The notes below the pieces were generated by a model. The model was not told the origin of the DNA and ran no database searches. It saw only the letters and a program-made list of their open reading frames with translations. This document shows, piece after piece, positions 49,898 to 63,200 of a DNA stretch of 64,000 nt. Made by a program: the position numbers and the translations under genes. Numbering within the stretch: position 1 is the stretch's first letter; each line of letters begins with the position of its first letter. Location of the stretch: assembly GCF_020184175.1 (NCBI RefSeq), contig NC_065531.1, positions 30,339,213 to 30,403,212 of the forward strand, written 5' to 3'. Source of the DNA: Aphis gossypii. Lineage: Eukaryota > Arthropoda > Insecta > Hemiptera > Aphididae.

Positions 49898-52800
49898 CTA
49901 ATTTTGTACACATAGAAAAGTTTCATCAAACCGCTCGTATTCTACTTTTCTTAAGTCTGAATTATTTCTTAAAACCTCAGCAACTTCAGAGAATTGAGTT
50001 AACATGCTAATTTCTCGATCCAAATTTGTCATTTCACCGTTAAGATCAGAAGCCGATTCATTAACCAATTGGAACAATCGTGCAAAACTAGTAGAAAGTT
50101 CCTGTTGTACTTGATGACTACAATATGCAGATGTGACAATAACAATCGAACGAAGCTTAGTAGTAGCATGTTCAACATATTGTCTTTTGAATTCTCGTTC
50201 TTTTGCCTTAGTTGTCCAAGACAAACGCTCATATACATAAAGAACACCATAAATAGTACCAGTAGCTATGATCAAACGCCACCCAACTGTTTTCAGCATC
50301 TAAAAAAAGAAAGAATTTAAATTTTCAATTCGATATCAAAAATCTATTAATACTTACAAGTCCTGCTAATACAAGTCCTCCCACAGTACCTTGAGTACCA
50401 ACAGACGCAGCTACTACACGAGATATCATGGATAAATTATTTTCCACAGCTAAATTTTGATCAAAACTATTGAACGAACCATCAACAGCACTGGTTGATG
50501 GATTGTGAGATGGAGACTAAAAACAATAATGTTGTATACAGCTTAAATAATAATTTAACAACAATCTGAAAAAATATTTAAAAGCTACTAAAAATATTTA
50601 CTATTAGAACCCTTGATTGATTACGTGACCAATTATTGACTAATGTTAGTACACGAGTAACTAATTTGGATAAGCCCCAAGAGAATTTGAATTCAAGTTG
50701 TTCATGAAAATCGTCACATAAATTATCACAAGGTAAACTAAACAAAACTTCAATGGTTCACGATGGGGATTTGTAACATTGATATTGTGTTCATCGTCTG
50801 GTAATAATGTTGACATTTTATCAATCATTTCTTTTTGACATTGATCTATATGTTTAGCCAATGCAGTAGATAGTCTAGTTCGTAAATTGCTAACAACACC
50901 TGCTTCCACGTGGCTATGGAGTTCAATTTTATAAACATTTAAAACTAATTCTTCTGACTGAAATGGTAAATTGAATTCATCAACTAAAACCGACAATCTT
51001 CGAATTTCGTCGTTCAGCGCTTTAGATACCTAAAAACAAAACAAAATAGGTATAGACAGTTACTTAATAAGCATACACAGTATAAAGTAAATTCACTTTG
51101 TCCTTCACATCATCAACCATCTGTTGGATTTTCATTTTCATTTGATTTGTTATACTTATAAGTTGTTGTTCAATAACATTCAACTTTTTTTGTAGTTCAT
51201 ATTTTTGGCATGTTTTTAAATTTGTTTGTTCTTGAATTCTTTTGTAAATTGTTTCCATAATTTTATGCATTTCTCTAAAAATAATACAAGAACTTTTAGT
51301 ATTAAAATAATTCAAATTACCTACCTATTTAAACAATATTTTAAACACTTAAACTTTTGTTCTCAATACTCCATTCACATTTAGAATGAACCTCGGAGAT
51401 AGATTAATGCACATGAACATAGATCTACTACAGAGCAGGCGCACAGATAGTTAACTAAGTAGTGCCAGTAGGGGTGACAAATGGGTGATGTTTGACAATT
51501 GTTCAACAAAAACTGATTAGTGAGATTACCAGGGAAGTTCCTTCTTAAAATGAATGCCAAATAAAGTAAGTATGTACAAAAAATAAAAATTTTAATTACA
51601 TTTTTATAATAATATTTTATAATTGTTTTTAAATAAGTACATGAATAATATAAATAACATAAACATCAATAATTGATAAAAATCTCACTTGACTATATGT
51701 TTCCCTTGTTGTGAATGATTTAAAAACTTAGTCTTGATTGCAGATTTTGAGATACATTCCTCAAATCTACGTTCAAATTCTTCAAACTCCAAATATCTAG
51801 CATCAAAACCATCAGCTAATGCTCCACTATTAAGAGGAAATCCATTGTGTTCCTCAACACGAGCCTGTAATACTTCTTTAGCAGAAATAAAAAATACACG
51901 AGACACTACCTCCTCAGGTGTGCAAACTTTCAACTCCTTCACCAAGAAATCCGTGGCACGCTCCATGTGTTGTTCACGTTCCTAATAAAACATTTATATT
52001 ATATAAAGTTTTTGAATAAATTATTTTTAGGATTTTTTTTAAAAAATAAGCAAAGTAAAATAGTAATTTTAAAATTTCAAACTTAAAAATAAAAATATAT
52101 AAATATATATTTATATATACTTATTTTATTTATTTTACAACAACACATTAGTTATTTTTATTAATTTGTAAAGAAAATTTCGACAAAAATAAGGTTTTTT
52201 CTTACCTGTTCTTGGCTATTAAACTGGATGAAAGATAGTAACATAAAAAGGGATAGGTAGACATTTAATAATAATATTAACTTAAATATGATCAAACAAT
52301 TTACCTTGTCTATGAACTCTGGTTCATTAGCAGATGCATCCCATCGGTTGTTTAATATAAATATAGTTGGCTTAGATAAATTTGTTGAAACTTTATGAAA
52401 AAAATTCTTTTCCTGAAAAAAGTATAATTTGTATTATTAGTACATATTGGTGACTGATTATTATTATTAAAAAATTTAATTTTAAGATTATTGTTTTACA
52501 AGTCAAACTTTATAAATTATATGGTAATTAAACAATTTAGGGTCTTCTAAAATGACACATAAATAGTGATGTATTATTATTAATATTGAACTAGGAATAC
52601 AACCAAAAGTACTCTAAAAATATCAGATTTAAGATAAATTAGAAATTGTTTTATAAAATAAATTACTTTAAATTTAAAATTATACATAATACAGTGAAAC
52701 TTCCATATAACAAAGTCGAATAAGTAACAAAAAAAAATTGTAATAAGGAGGAATTTGTTAAATAGAATTCCGTATTCATTAAACAATGAATAGTTTTTAA

Positions 52801-55800
52801 TAATATTTTGTTAAACAGAAAATTTCATAAAATAGAAGTGTGTTATATGGTAGTAAATTCATAAATATCATTATGTTCTATAAAGCAAACAAAATACATT
52901 TTTTATTTATTTATAATAATAGAAGAATTTAAGTATAAATTTAAAAATGTAATTTAAGCATAAGTACTATAACAAATAAGAAAATTTTACATGTTTGAAT
53001 ACAATTTGAACAAAACATTTTTTTATATATATAATATATATATATATATTATATGTATTGGTAAAGTATAATTTTGGTAACTATACTATTAATTAGTACC
53101 TATATTTCTATCTTGACTAAAAAAAAAATTATTTTGCATAAAATTTAAAAGTGTGAACAACATAATATGTACATGTAAATTAGTAAGATGAATTAACAGA
53201 AATCTTTAAATATTATAACTCTATTAATTATTATAAAACTAATAAAAATAAAATATTGCTGTGATAAAATCATAAAAAGAAAAAATACTAAATTATATAA
53301 AAACACATACATAAGCTATAAAATATAAAAAGTTAAATATATTTAATTATAGTACCTATATTATGCTTAACATACCACTTTAAGTTAACAATTTAAAACG
53401 ATAATTCATATAATAATTATCATTATTTAAAATGTTTTCAACTAAGAAATAGTAAAGCTAAAAAAGAAAATGTGCAAATGTATGCAGTACTTAAAATACT
53501 TAAAATTTTAAAATAATTCTATTCAAATTAATGATTTAAAAAAATTATTCTTGGCAGAATTATGTATATACTAAAATACTATAATCAATTCAATGTTGAT
53601 TAATAACGCTTTTACTTTGGTTTTTTAATTTTTATTATTGGCATGAAAGACTGTGCAAAATAAGAATTAATACTTTTTTAACCAATTGATTTTTTACATT
53701 ATTTTTTTCTTGAATAATACATATTGTTAGTAACAGGGCAGTATATGCTATAAGCTTAATCAAAGTTAAGAATCAACAAATAAAAAACAAGACAATGAAA
53801 CAGAACTTAAAAATAATTATTTCATATTATATAACATGAAATAAGGAACACAAGTACACATATTTATAGGTTCCTGGTATAATAGTGACACAATCATCAA
53901 ACTGCTACAATCACAGACATTTTTATTTAACATAAGAACATTTATTTGTGTCATCCACGACTATCATCAGGACCATTGAACAACGTCAAGCACCAGGGTC
54001 CTAATAATAGTAGGATAACAAAATAAATAGGTACACTTAAAAACTATTTAAATTTATATGATCTAATAATATACATGTTTAATTTATATGAATTTAGTTT
54101 AATTATAAATTTACTTCTAATACTTTTTTAAAAATAATTTATTTTGTTTGCTAGATGTAGAATAATGGTATTTTTCTATTTTTAAGGTTATTAATTGTAT
54201 CATTGTTTTTGTTGAAAATAGAAAACTGGGTGTTACTGATTATTAAAATCATTCAATATTTCAAAACTATCAAGTACCTGCAACGTTTTTGAAAATATTT
54301 TTTTTACATTCATTTAAATTGTTACAGATAAACAATTTAAAATATATACATATATATATTTACGAATTTCTTGTTTATAAGTTTTAAACTTTATTAAATG
54401 ACTTTATTAATTTTGAATTTCTTATTTCAAAGTAAAATAGGTATTGTTTAGAGTACATTATTTATTTTTATTTTTTTTTATAAAAAAAAATACAATCTAT
54501 ACTAAATATGCCCAAAAAGTATATGTGAGATTCGGGGAAAAAATATTACTAGGGTTGAATGAATTAATGAGTCACTCATAAGTTGACACTTAGGTTGGAA
54601 AACATTAAGGTTAAAAATCAAATATTGAATAAATAGTTATTAGTTGCTGAATTAAAAGTATTAGAAAGAATAGAGTGGAATGAAAAAATATGATACCATA
54701 AAAAATATTTATATACTAGGAAACTCAATTAGACTTTAAATAGGTAGTTATAAAATGATACATAAATACATAAATAAAAATTATAAAAATATTAATTACA
54801 ATATACACAATTGACTTACAGTATTCGATAACAATGAATCAGTATTAACAACCAACACAAAAACATCAGCATCAATGCAATGTGCATCAATCCAATCATC
54901 CAAATGTTGTGTAACATCTATTCCTGGAGAGTCAACTAAAGCTACATCATCACTTAATAACCTACATTTGTCTTTTGGCCAATAAACATGTACCAATTCA
55001 TTTTCATTCAATTGTTTTCCATTACTCAATGCATGTGCTAAATGTGTAACGGACTAAAATATAAATTTTAAAATTTAAAAGTTGAAACATTAACTATACA
55101 GTAATAAGCAATTAGGTACTTACTTCTATATTCTGTTTTTCATTACTACCTTCAGTAATTAAATATGCATCACCAGTTGGAGATCCTTCAACTTGTAGAA
55201 AACAATTAGTTGTATGACCCCTACCACTTGGAAGTACTTTTTCTCCCAACATCGCATTAATAACTGTACTCTTTCCATTGCTTGTTCTAAATATTGTATT
55301 TATAATTTAAATATCTAATTAATAAATTAATATTTAATTATCATAATGATTTTACACTCCTGTTCAATGAGTTTTATTAAGTTTGTGAATAAGATTCACA
55401 TAAGGATATTAGTTAATTTAGCTAAAATTTATTTAACACAAAACTATGAACCATATTTAAGTTTATTTGTTGTGACACTATAAAATTGTGGTTTTAAAAA
55501 AAAAATTTTAAAACTTGAGAAATTAATATATCAATGAACTTGTATTTGACTTATTTAACTGAATTTGTACACACATAAAAAATAATACTTACCTATAAGT
55601 TGTAGAAGTTGTTAACAATAAACTAATAGTTTAGTAGTAATAGGTATCTAATTATCAAATTTTAATATATTTTATAACAAGATATATGACTCAAATTGGT
55701 GTAATTCAGAATATTATGCAAACAAATAACAATGTTAATTAATGCTTATTGGCACCATCAATCATAATAAATGTGTTAAAAAAAAATATTTAAAACTTCG

Positions 55801-57117
55801 TAATACAGAAATTTTCAAATTTTAATTTGTAGCCAAACATTATTTGAATACCTAATAAAAATTAAAAATATATGTTTTTAATTTATATGTCAAATGCTCA
55901 TCTATAGTAAATAGTACAAACAATATAATAGTAGATTATAATATATATTACACTATAACATATAATACAGTGAAACTTCCCCAATAAATATCACTAAATA
56001 GTGGACACTTCCAAATACCTAGTAAATATTTTTTGGAAACAAACTACAAACATTGTAAAAACTAAACTCTCTAAGAAGCAATTAATACAATTTCAGAGAC
56101 CAAAGAGTATCTAGTATTTAGAGGTTCCAGCATATTTGTAAGTTTCAAGCTTAAACTAAACAAACCTGCCAAAAAAAGCAACTTTCATCTGATCACGTGT
56201 CAACACTTCACAAATTCCTCTGACTTGAGTTCTATAATCCAATATGGAATCTAATTCATTTTCATTAATCACACCAGGACATAAATTATTCACATCTAAA
56301 AAATATATAATTATAACTAGGTTTAGTATAATTAAAATAAAAAAAAATTTAGAATTATATGAATATATCAATGATAAAAATGTTCTACTATGTTTCAAAT
56401 TTTTGAAACAAGTCTTAAATTTAATCTCATAAGTCATAATCTCTAAAACATTAATATTTTGATTTTGATTTTTTTTTAATTTTTAAATTTAACTTAATCT
56501 TTTAAAATTATGACAGTTAAACAACTAAGAAAAAATATATAATTATTGTCTTATTCTAACTAATAATAATTCAATAGGTATACCTACACATTTGTTTTTT
56601 TTTAGAAATTTTAATTAGATTTTTTTATTTTAGTTTTAATAATTTTACTTTATTTTGATTATATTTATATGTTTTAACGATGATGGAATATTAATTTATA
56701 GTTAATATTTATAGTCTACTAAATTTAGAATAGACATAAAATGACTTTCTTAACTCATTACTTTTTAATAGAATATTAAAATATCTTTATATTAATATCT
56801 TATCATCTACCAAATAAAATAAAATAAGTCACTGAAAATAAATAAGTTACAAATAAAAATAACAGTGACATATTCTGAAAAAGTCTTGCATAAATAAATA
56901 ACATCTATTATTATTAGGTAATATATAAATATTAAAATAAATTGTTAAAAATCTAATTATAATTACCAATCATACGCTCATATGCGTCATGTACATAGTT
57001 TTGAACATCAACAAAAATATTATTGATTTGTTCTTTAGCTTGGCCAAAGACCTGTAAAGGTGAAGGAGTCAGTAATGAATCACCAAATCCAATTGTGCGA
57101 TTTATATTAACAGCCAT
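49898..57117 (-). CDS. Marf: Mitofusin (Marf), outer mitochondrial membrane fusion GTPase
   Basis: A dynamin-like GTPase that tethers and fuses mitochondrial outer membranes; in insects also a Parkin substrate. Ten exons on the minus strand: 57117-56967, 56295-56166, 55286-55124, 55053-54820, 52412-52305, 51981-51689, 51274-51097, 51029-50602, 50516-50358, 50299-49898. All are bounded by GT-AG sites with agreeing phases except exon 8. Length is about 748 residues, normal for mitofusins. Visible parts: P-loop GRTSNGKST (about 93-101), G3 DSPG (189-192), G4 NRWD (248-251), HR1 helix region with ERRFEECIS, a two-pass membrane anchor (about 600-638, ending GWRLIIATGTIYGVLYVYER) and C-terminal HR2. 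Exon 8 is 428 bases, one short of a multiple of three: near 50744-50747 the frame shifts, and without correction translation stops at 50661 after about 541 residues, before the membrane anchor. The ATG follows a likely acceptor at 57129, so a 5' non-coding exon is expected upstream. Confidence 0.95.
52690..52862. mobile_element. Probable mariner-like MITE in a Marf intron
   Basis: It starts TACAGTGAAACTTCCATATAAC, and near 52845 the complementary strand carries ACTACCATATAACACACTTC, so the ends are inverted relatives. The CAGTGAAAC(C/T)TCC start and TA border resemble Tc1/mariner MITEs. The same first 15 bases occur at 55966. It is degraded and non-coding. Confidence 0.4.
55966..56133. mobile_element. 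Probable mariner-like MITE in a Marf intron
   Basis: It begins TACAGTGAAACTTCCCC and ends TTTAGAGGTTCCAGCA, i.e. imperfect inverted ends of the mariner-MITE type (CAGTGGAACCTCTA-like). It shares its first 15 bases with the copy at 52690. It lies between Marf exons 2 and 3, ending about 35 bases from exon 2. Confidence 0.4.
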
Positions 57118-60059
57118 TTATGAACAAACTATTAAAAGACGATGATAACATGCAAAAAAAAAAAACAAATTAGAAATAATAATAGCTTAATAAACACCAA
57201 ATAATATAAAGTATGAATATCCTATAAGTAGGTACTTCTAAGTTCTAATAGCGTGCATGCTTACAACTTTGGAATTATACCTGTTTGTTCTAAGACATTA
57301 ATATACTATACAAATAAAATATTCTTATTCATTTATAAAATCAAGTAAACATTGATTGAGTCATCATTGCATCAAGTATATTATATAGTTTAATTTTAGT
57401 GTAGTGTAAACTTTAAGACATAATCTTACACTAATTAAAATTAAAATTATTGTATTATAGATACTTACATTATTCAATTTGAAGTATCAATAAAAAAAGC
57501 AATTTGAAATTTGTGGTCTATCTTCAACTGAAATCATATTATAAAAGACTCAGAAATACAGGAATCATATTTTCCATAGAACAACAATAACACAATTTTA
57601 TCGGTTTTTAATCTCTTTTTTGCGACGTTTCATTAATAGTTATTCGCTAAAGAAAACTGAAAATAAATGTTAAATAAATAATTCATTACAGTCATAGAGT
57701 AATTCTCTATGCAATATACTAATGCCGTTGTAATCAGGAATTAAATTATATAATATATGTAAAAAATAAGTAAATTCGAAAATGGTAATTGAGTGTCTAG
57801 CTATCAGTCTTAAACCGGTATAATACCGTGTCCCGTTGCATGCCCAGTTCTTTTTATACCTATAAAAAAAAATGTATTTAGCGAAAATGGTAGTTGAATG
57901 TCTAGCCATCAGTCATGATATGATTTAAATCGATATCCGAAAGTTCAATCCATAATTATCATACCTCCTAACGTCGAAGTTCAGGTGTTGTTTTTTTATA
58001 TGTAAGAAACTATAAAATATATTGTATTTTTAATAATTAAGTAATATTTAAATATTTTTAATTTATAAAACATAAATTAAATATCATACAAATTAAAATT
58101 ATTTTTTGTAATTTTCAATACGTATAATATGTATCTACAATACATTTGCAATGTAATGTGCTTAATTCATCAAAGTTACCTATTAAACATTCCCCCCTCC
58201 CCCCGCATGACATCAAATTTTTCAAAATATAAAAACAAAAAAAATTATATCAATGAAAATTAATGTTAAATAAAATAATACAAAATTAAGTTATTTAATC
58301 TAATAATTAAATCCAATTACAAATTACACTGTGTTAATTTTTCAAAGCTATGTTCACCAATTCAACTAAAATATATTAATATATTATATAATGATTTATG
58401 ATATACATCCGAGTAAACTAATACAGATTATACAACAATGTATCAGCCTATAACAAAGCACAAATGGATATAAGGTATTCATGGTATTCATTGATTGATG
58501 CCATTTTAGCAATTAAATACAAAATTCAAGTGTAATTAATAGCTTCTTTAAATTATTGACGCATAATTATGAACGAAACGTCAAAATTCATACTAAATAA
58601 TTCTAAATATTAATTTTATAAATGTTCTATATAATACTACAAAATTTAAAAAATCAACCCTACCTAATTTAAATGGTGAAAGTAATGTGCATTGTGGCAT
58701 TGTGCAACATCAAATATTATTATTAGAGTGCCAATTCATACACTTACAAGTTACATTAAAAACCAACCAAATATACGCTAAAAATCTTAAATATGCAAAT
58801 ACATACAAATCCGCGCTTTAATTATTATATGTATCCACAAATTATTATTTAAAATAATATTATATAGCTTAATATCACTTCGAGATGTGTATGTACGCAA
58901 TACTAAGTAAATTAGTAAAACTAAGAAGCACTGACTATATAATATTAGAATAATATTATAATTTATGAAAATGTTTACCTGCTTTAAGACGATAATTTTA
59001 TACTTCTTTCAGCGAGAAAATTGGAGTGTGGACCACAAAAAATCACAATACCTACATCATTCATGCGCGATCCATAGATCTATCGATCCATCGATGCATG
59101 CACAATATTCGCAAAGATATTCTATATTATCGCGTCAGGGTGTGTGAGTGTAACGTATAGAGTATAACTCTATGGTGTAAGGGAAATTGCGGTGTCGTCG
59201 GTTTTGACTGTTGGGGGTGAGGGATCTCCACTCTAAAATTATATAAAAAAAAAAAATTCTTACCAGATATCTGCAGGTGGTATAAATACGGAACGAATAA
59301 ATTTACTGTATGGATCAACCGATCAAATGGGGTTTGGTTTAAAAAAAAATTCTGTACAGAATGATAAATACATTGATTTTACAGTGATGTACGTTTTTAT
59401 TATTGTGTTTAAAACACTTTATTTTTGAAAAAATATTTCAACTTCGAGGGCTGTTTCTGTTAGCTATAATTTGCATCTAGTTTTTATATTAAGGTGCGTC
59501 AAAAGTAAGGATTCAGACAGGAGTACTCTGACAACTTAATTTTTTTCAGTGTTCTATTAATCTACTGTACAATTTACAAACACACGATGACCAATGCATA
59601 AAAGTTATAAATATATATTATGGACTATATATAGTAATATATAATACGTATAGGACGTAGGTATTAGTTTGACTAAAACACCAGACATTGTCTGAGTGAA
59701 ATACAAATAATGTTATCGTCCCTCAAAATGTTCATAAGAGACTGATCGGTAGTTATGTTCAAAAAATAAAACGACATCATCGTTGAGGGCATAGTTTTAA
59801 ATGCGCCGGTTGGCTCAAATCGGAAATAAAAAATGCATGAATTCTGAAAATCATAACGACAGCGGCATCTAGTGACGAATTTGAGAGCAGTAACGGTGTT
59901 TTGTTTTTTATAAGCCCATATATACGTCGGAAAGTTCAAAAACACAACGGTAGATCGCGCGGCCGTTACCGTATGAAATTCTGAACGCTACGATCGAATT
60001 CGACAAACCCGAAGACTTTCCACAGACTGCGGAGAATGGAGATATTATGAACTTCTTAT
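57118..60059. other. Upstream region of Marf and intergenic DNA
   Basis: Just above the Marf start codon, minus-strand AATAG at 57129-57133 looks like the acceptor of a 5' UTR intron; the first exon was not located. The rest is AT-rich with no supported gene. From about 59760 to 60050 GC and CpG content rises. One + frame there (NATIEFDKPEDFPQTAENGD at about 59984-60043) looks protein-like but has no start, splice or family support. Confidence 0.35.
57777..57914. repeat. 33-bp direct repeat pair, 105 bp apart
   Basis: CGAAAATGGTAATTGAGTGT.. at 57777-57809 and CGAAAATGGTAGTTGAATGT.. at 57882-57914 match at about 30 of 33 positions. The second copy ends in AGCCATCAGTC, the first in AGCTATCAGTC. 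It is probably a local duplication inside a decayed repeat upstream of Marf. Confidence 0.7.
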
Positions 60060-60265
60060 CAGTGGCGTATTTACGGGGAGAGATATATACATCTCCTCAC
60101 TTTGATTCCTTTTCTTTTTTTTAGCTTGTAATTTTATATGATTGTATAAATGTTTTTTTTTTCATTTATCACTTTATTTGCACTTACCAAATAAAGTGAT
60201 GGGACGTTTGGCATCGATAATTTTAGTCATATCTCTCTCTCAAAGAATTCCTAAATACGCCACTG
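60060..60265. mobile_element. hAT-type MITE (206 bp)
   Basis: The 14-base terminal inverted repeats are perfect (CAGTGGCGTATTTA and TAAATACGCCACTG). The flanks CTTCTTAT (60052-60059) and GCTCTTAT (60266-60273) match at 6 of 8. Inner GAGAGATAT and ATATCTCTCTC extend the inverted symmetry. Non-coding. Confidence 0.8.
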
Positions 60266-63200
60266 GCTCTTATTTTGATTAATAATTAATAAAACACTTA
60301 TAAATATTTGGTGTAGGATCGAGAGTGTCCCATTCCTCCTTCTACCCACTTGACTCAAATTTGACGAGTGAGATCGATTTTTGTGATTATTATTGTTCAT
60401 GATTCCGCACGAACTTTTAAATCTACGGATCGTTTATCTATTATATGAATTTTCAATTGTAACAGTCCGTTATTTTAATAACTGTTCTTGAATAAATGTC
60501 CACAAATCGTAAAACATAATATGATAAGAAAACGTAAAAACTTTGTAGATATTGACCACACTTGTCAATAACATATACTATACTTATAACCTATCAAAGG
60601 TACCTAGTGAAGCAGTGTCATAAATTTGTATTTTTTCATATTTATTTATTGTTTAAAATTTGAGATTCAACGTGAGCCGAAAACTGATTATTATGTAAAA
60701 CTAATGTTTCGAAAAATTTAAACACATAGTACATTTATATAATTTAATATATTATGTTTATTAGATATGTTTATGTACATTATATAAATTATAGGTAGTA
60801 GGCATAGGTAGGTATTTATAATATTTAACTTATCAATGAAATTGTAACAATAAGGAAATTTTAACTAATTTATCTACTTCTTACTGCAAAACATCTTTCT
60901 TTGTAGAGGACAAAAGTTCAAGGTTTACCTGAATTACAGCCTTTCTGACCTTACATTATCTTTTATAGTGTACACATATTCTTTGTGATAATCTATAGAG
61001 TTTTCTTTGTATTCTTTTTGATGAGCTCATCATAATATCATCAATCTGCTAATCTATTTTCCGGTAAAATCATGTATGAAACAAATCAAAAAATTCGAAT
61101 TCAAACAAATCGTCATTTGTCACCTACACTTATAAATACATATATTATTATTGTTTATTAATGAATTAATGTTTATGTTACTTTTTGTACCTTTACTTGA
61201 TTTACTGAAAATGTAGAATAATATATATAACGAGCAAAAAAAGAAAAAATATTGATTATAGTAGTAAAAATTGATTTTTTGAACGATTAAAGGGACATAT
61301 TTGAAATGTTTGCTTCATCTTTCAAAATATGTACAGAATAACAAATTATCTTTCAGTAGAAATCATTTTATATGGTTAGCTTTAATATATTATTGAATTA
61401 ATTAGGACAAACGTAAATTGAACCTAACAAAGGTCAAAAAATAAAAATTGTAAATTGCATCCGGTATTTTACAGGCATACATTTTTATTTAGTAAATAAT
61501 TGCGCTTCATAGAAATATTATTTTTATGATAGCATAAAAATTTAGCATTACCTAGAGGAGGTGACTATCACTGTCCTCCAAAAAGTTGCTTGTTACTTAG
61601 TTTGCTTGAAGTAAATAAAATAGTGAACCAAAATTGAATTCTTTCGTTATAAGTCTTATAAATTGTAACTATAGGGCTTGGATTTTAAAGCATATGGTTC
61701 TTTTTTTTTTATAGGAAATGGAAATTTAATTTTTATACATAAATTTGTTTCATGTCATTTTAATTCCAAATACCTAAACCAATTTATTTTGACTTTTTTT
61801 ATGTTAATGCTTTTTTTTGTTGCTTTTTTCAGTTATTTCAGCTGTAGTGTTTGTATGTTATTTATTATTATGCTCTGTAGTAATAATAAAAAATTGAATT
61901 AATAAGAAACGTAAAAACCCAGAGTTTTTATATTCAATTATTATTGTTTTCGTTATCGGAATGAGATTGTCGATCCAATTATTATAGTCTGCAGTACCTA
62001 TACGGTCAGTATGCCTATAACATCGATATCAACCATTTCAAAATTTAAGATTTAATGTTGTAATTTGAAATTTTTTGTACGAGGTATGCACCGATCACTT
62101 CAGTGGATGTAGAGAGTTCGTTTTCTATGTTAAATTTTAAATATTCTGTCGGACAATAGAAACAGTTTCACTACTGCAAATCTAGGAAAATACACGGTAG
62201 TTAATTTTTTTTCATTTAATTTAACTTTTTAAATTTTTTTATTCATTTCTATAACTAGTTCATGATAATTTTTGGTTGTTTTTTTTTTAAAATAAATAAA
62301 CTTCTTTTTTTCTTTTTCAGTTGCTTATTATGTTTTGAAATCTGAGCCCTAATTATAACAAAATAAATATTTGTTTATTGGTAAATAATAAATATATAGT
62401 TAAATTCGAATCAATTGACGCATTTCGTATCAGTTTAATACATAGGTTGGTAGAGGCGGTATAAGTAGGTAATGTAAATATAATAACTCATAATATTAGG
62501 CGTTTAGATTCTTTCTCATATTTTACAGTTCAGAAATTAAAAAAAAAGGATTATGTAATATATTTAACATATTCTATTTTATAATTTGGTTTTTAATAGA
62601 TGAATAATGAACTATTTAATTTGTATTACTTTTGAAAGAAAACGTGACACATCTAGGTATTTATTAAATTTAAAATGTTGGATATTCTTGGAAAATATAT
62701 AAAGCTGATGGGTAAAAATTTCATTTATGCAATTAATAATCAGATTTGTATTGTTATATTGGCTAGTCCTGAGTCCAGTAATATTATTTAAAGAAATAAT
62801 GAAAATAATAAAATATAGTTTATAATGTGTGTACTATATTATAACAGCAAAGGCAAATTATTAATGCGTTTGAATTAGAATAATCGCATATAGGTTAAAA
62901 CAAAGTTATATTATTCTACATACTGTTCGTAGGTTTTAAATTTGCAGATATTATCGACTCGATATTTTTTTGTCACGTATCTATTCAGTAAATTATATTT
63001 GTATTTTATACCAATAATCATCCAGAGCACGGTTTTGGATACTTGTCGTGCGTGTCATTTAATGAATATGTAATATGTAACGAGTAGGTAAGCCTTTGAT
63101 CAATGATTGTGTTAGGTTATATTTTTACGATTCTTTCCAGGAAAAAGAAAATTAACGAGCATTTTTCAAATACCTATCTTTTACTATTAAAATAAATAAT

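Noticed and set aside
51420..51500. CAGTAGGGGTGAC word in a mitofusin intron as a hAT terminus
   Set aside because: No partner end or target duplication could be found.
52200..52240. Possible extra mitofusin exon (donor-like CTTACCTGTT on the minus strand)
   Set aside because: Exons 5 and 6 join in phase and the joined protein (EPEFIDK then EREQHMER) matches mitofusin spacing, so no extra exon is needed; the segment itself has stops.
59673..59945. 90-codon minus-strand open frame
   Set aside because: Composition is not protein-like, there is no domain or splice support, and it overlaps a CpG-richer patch that opens frames by chance.
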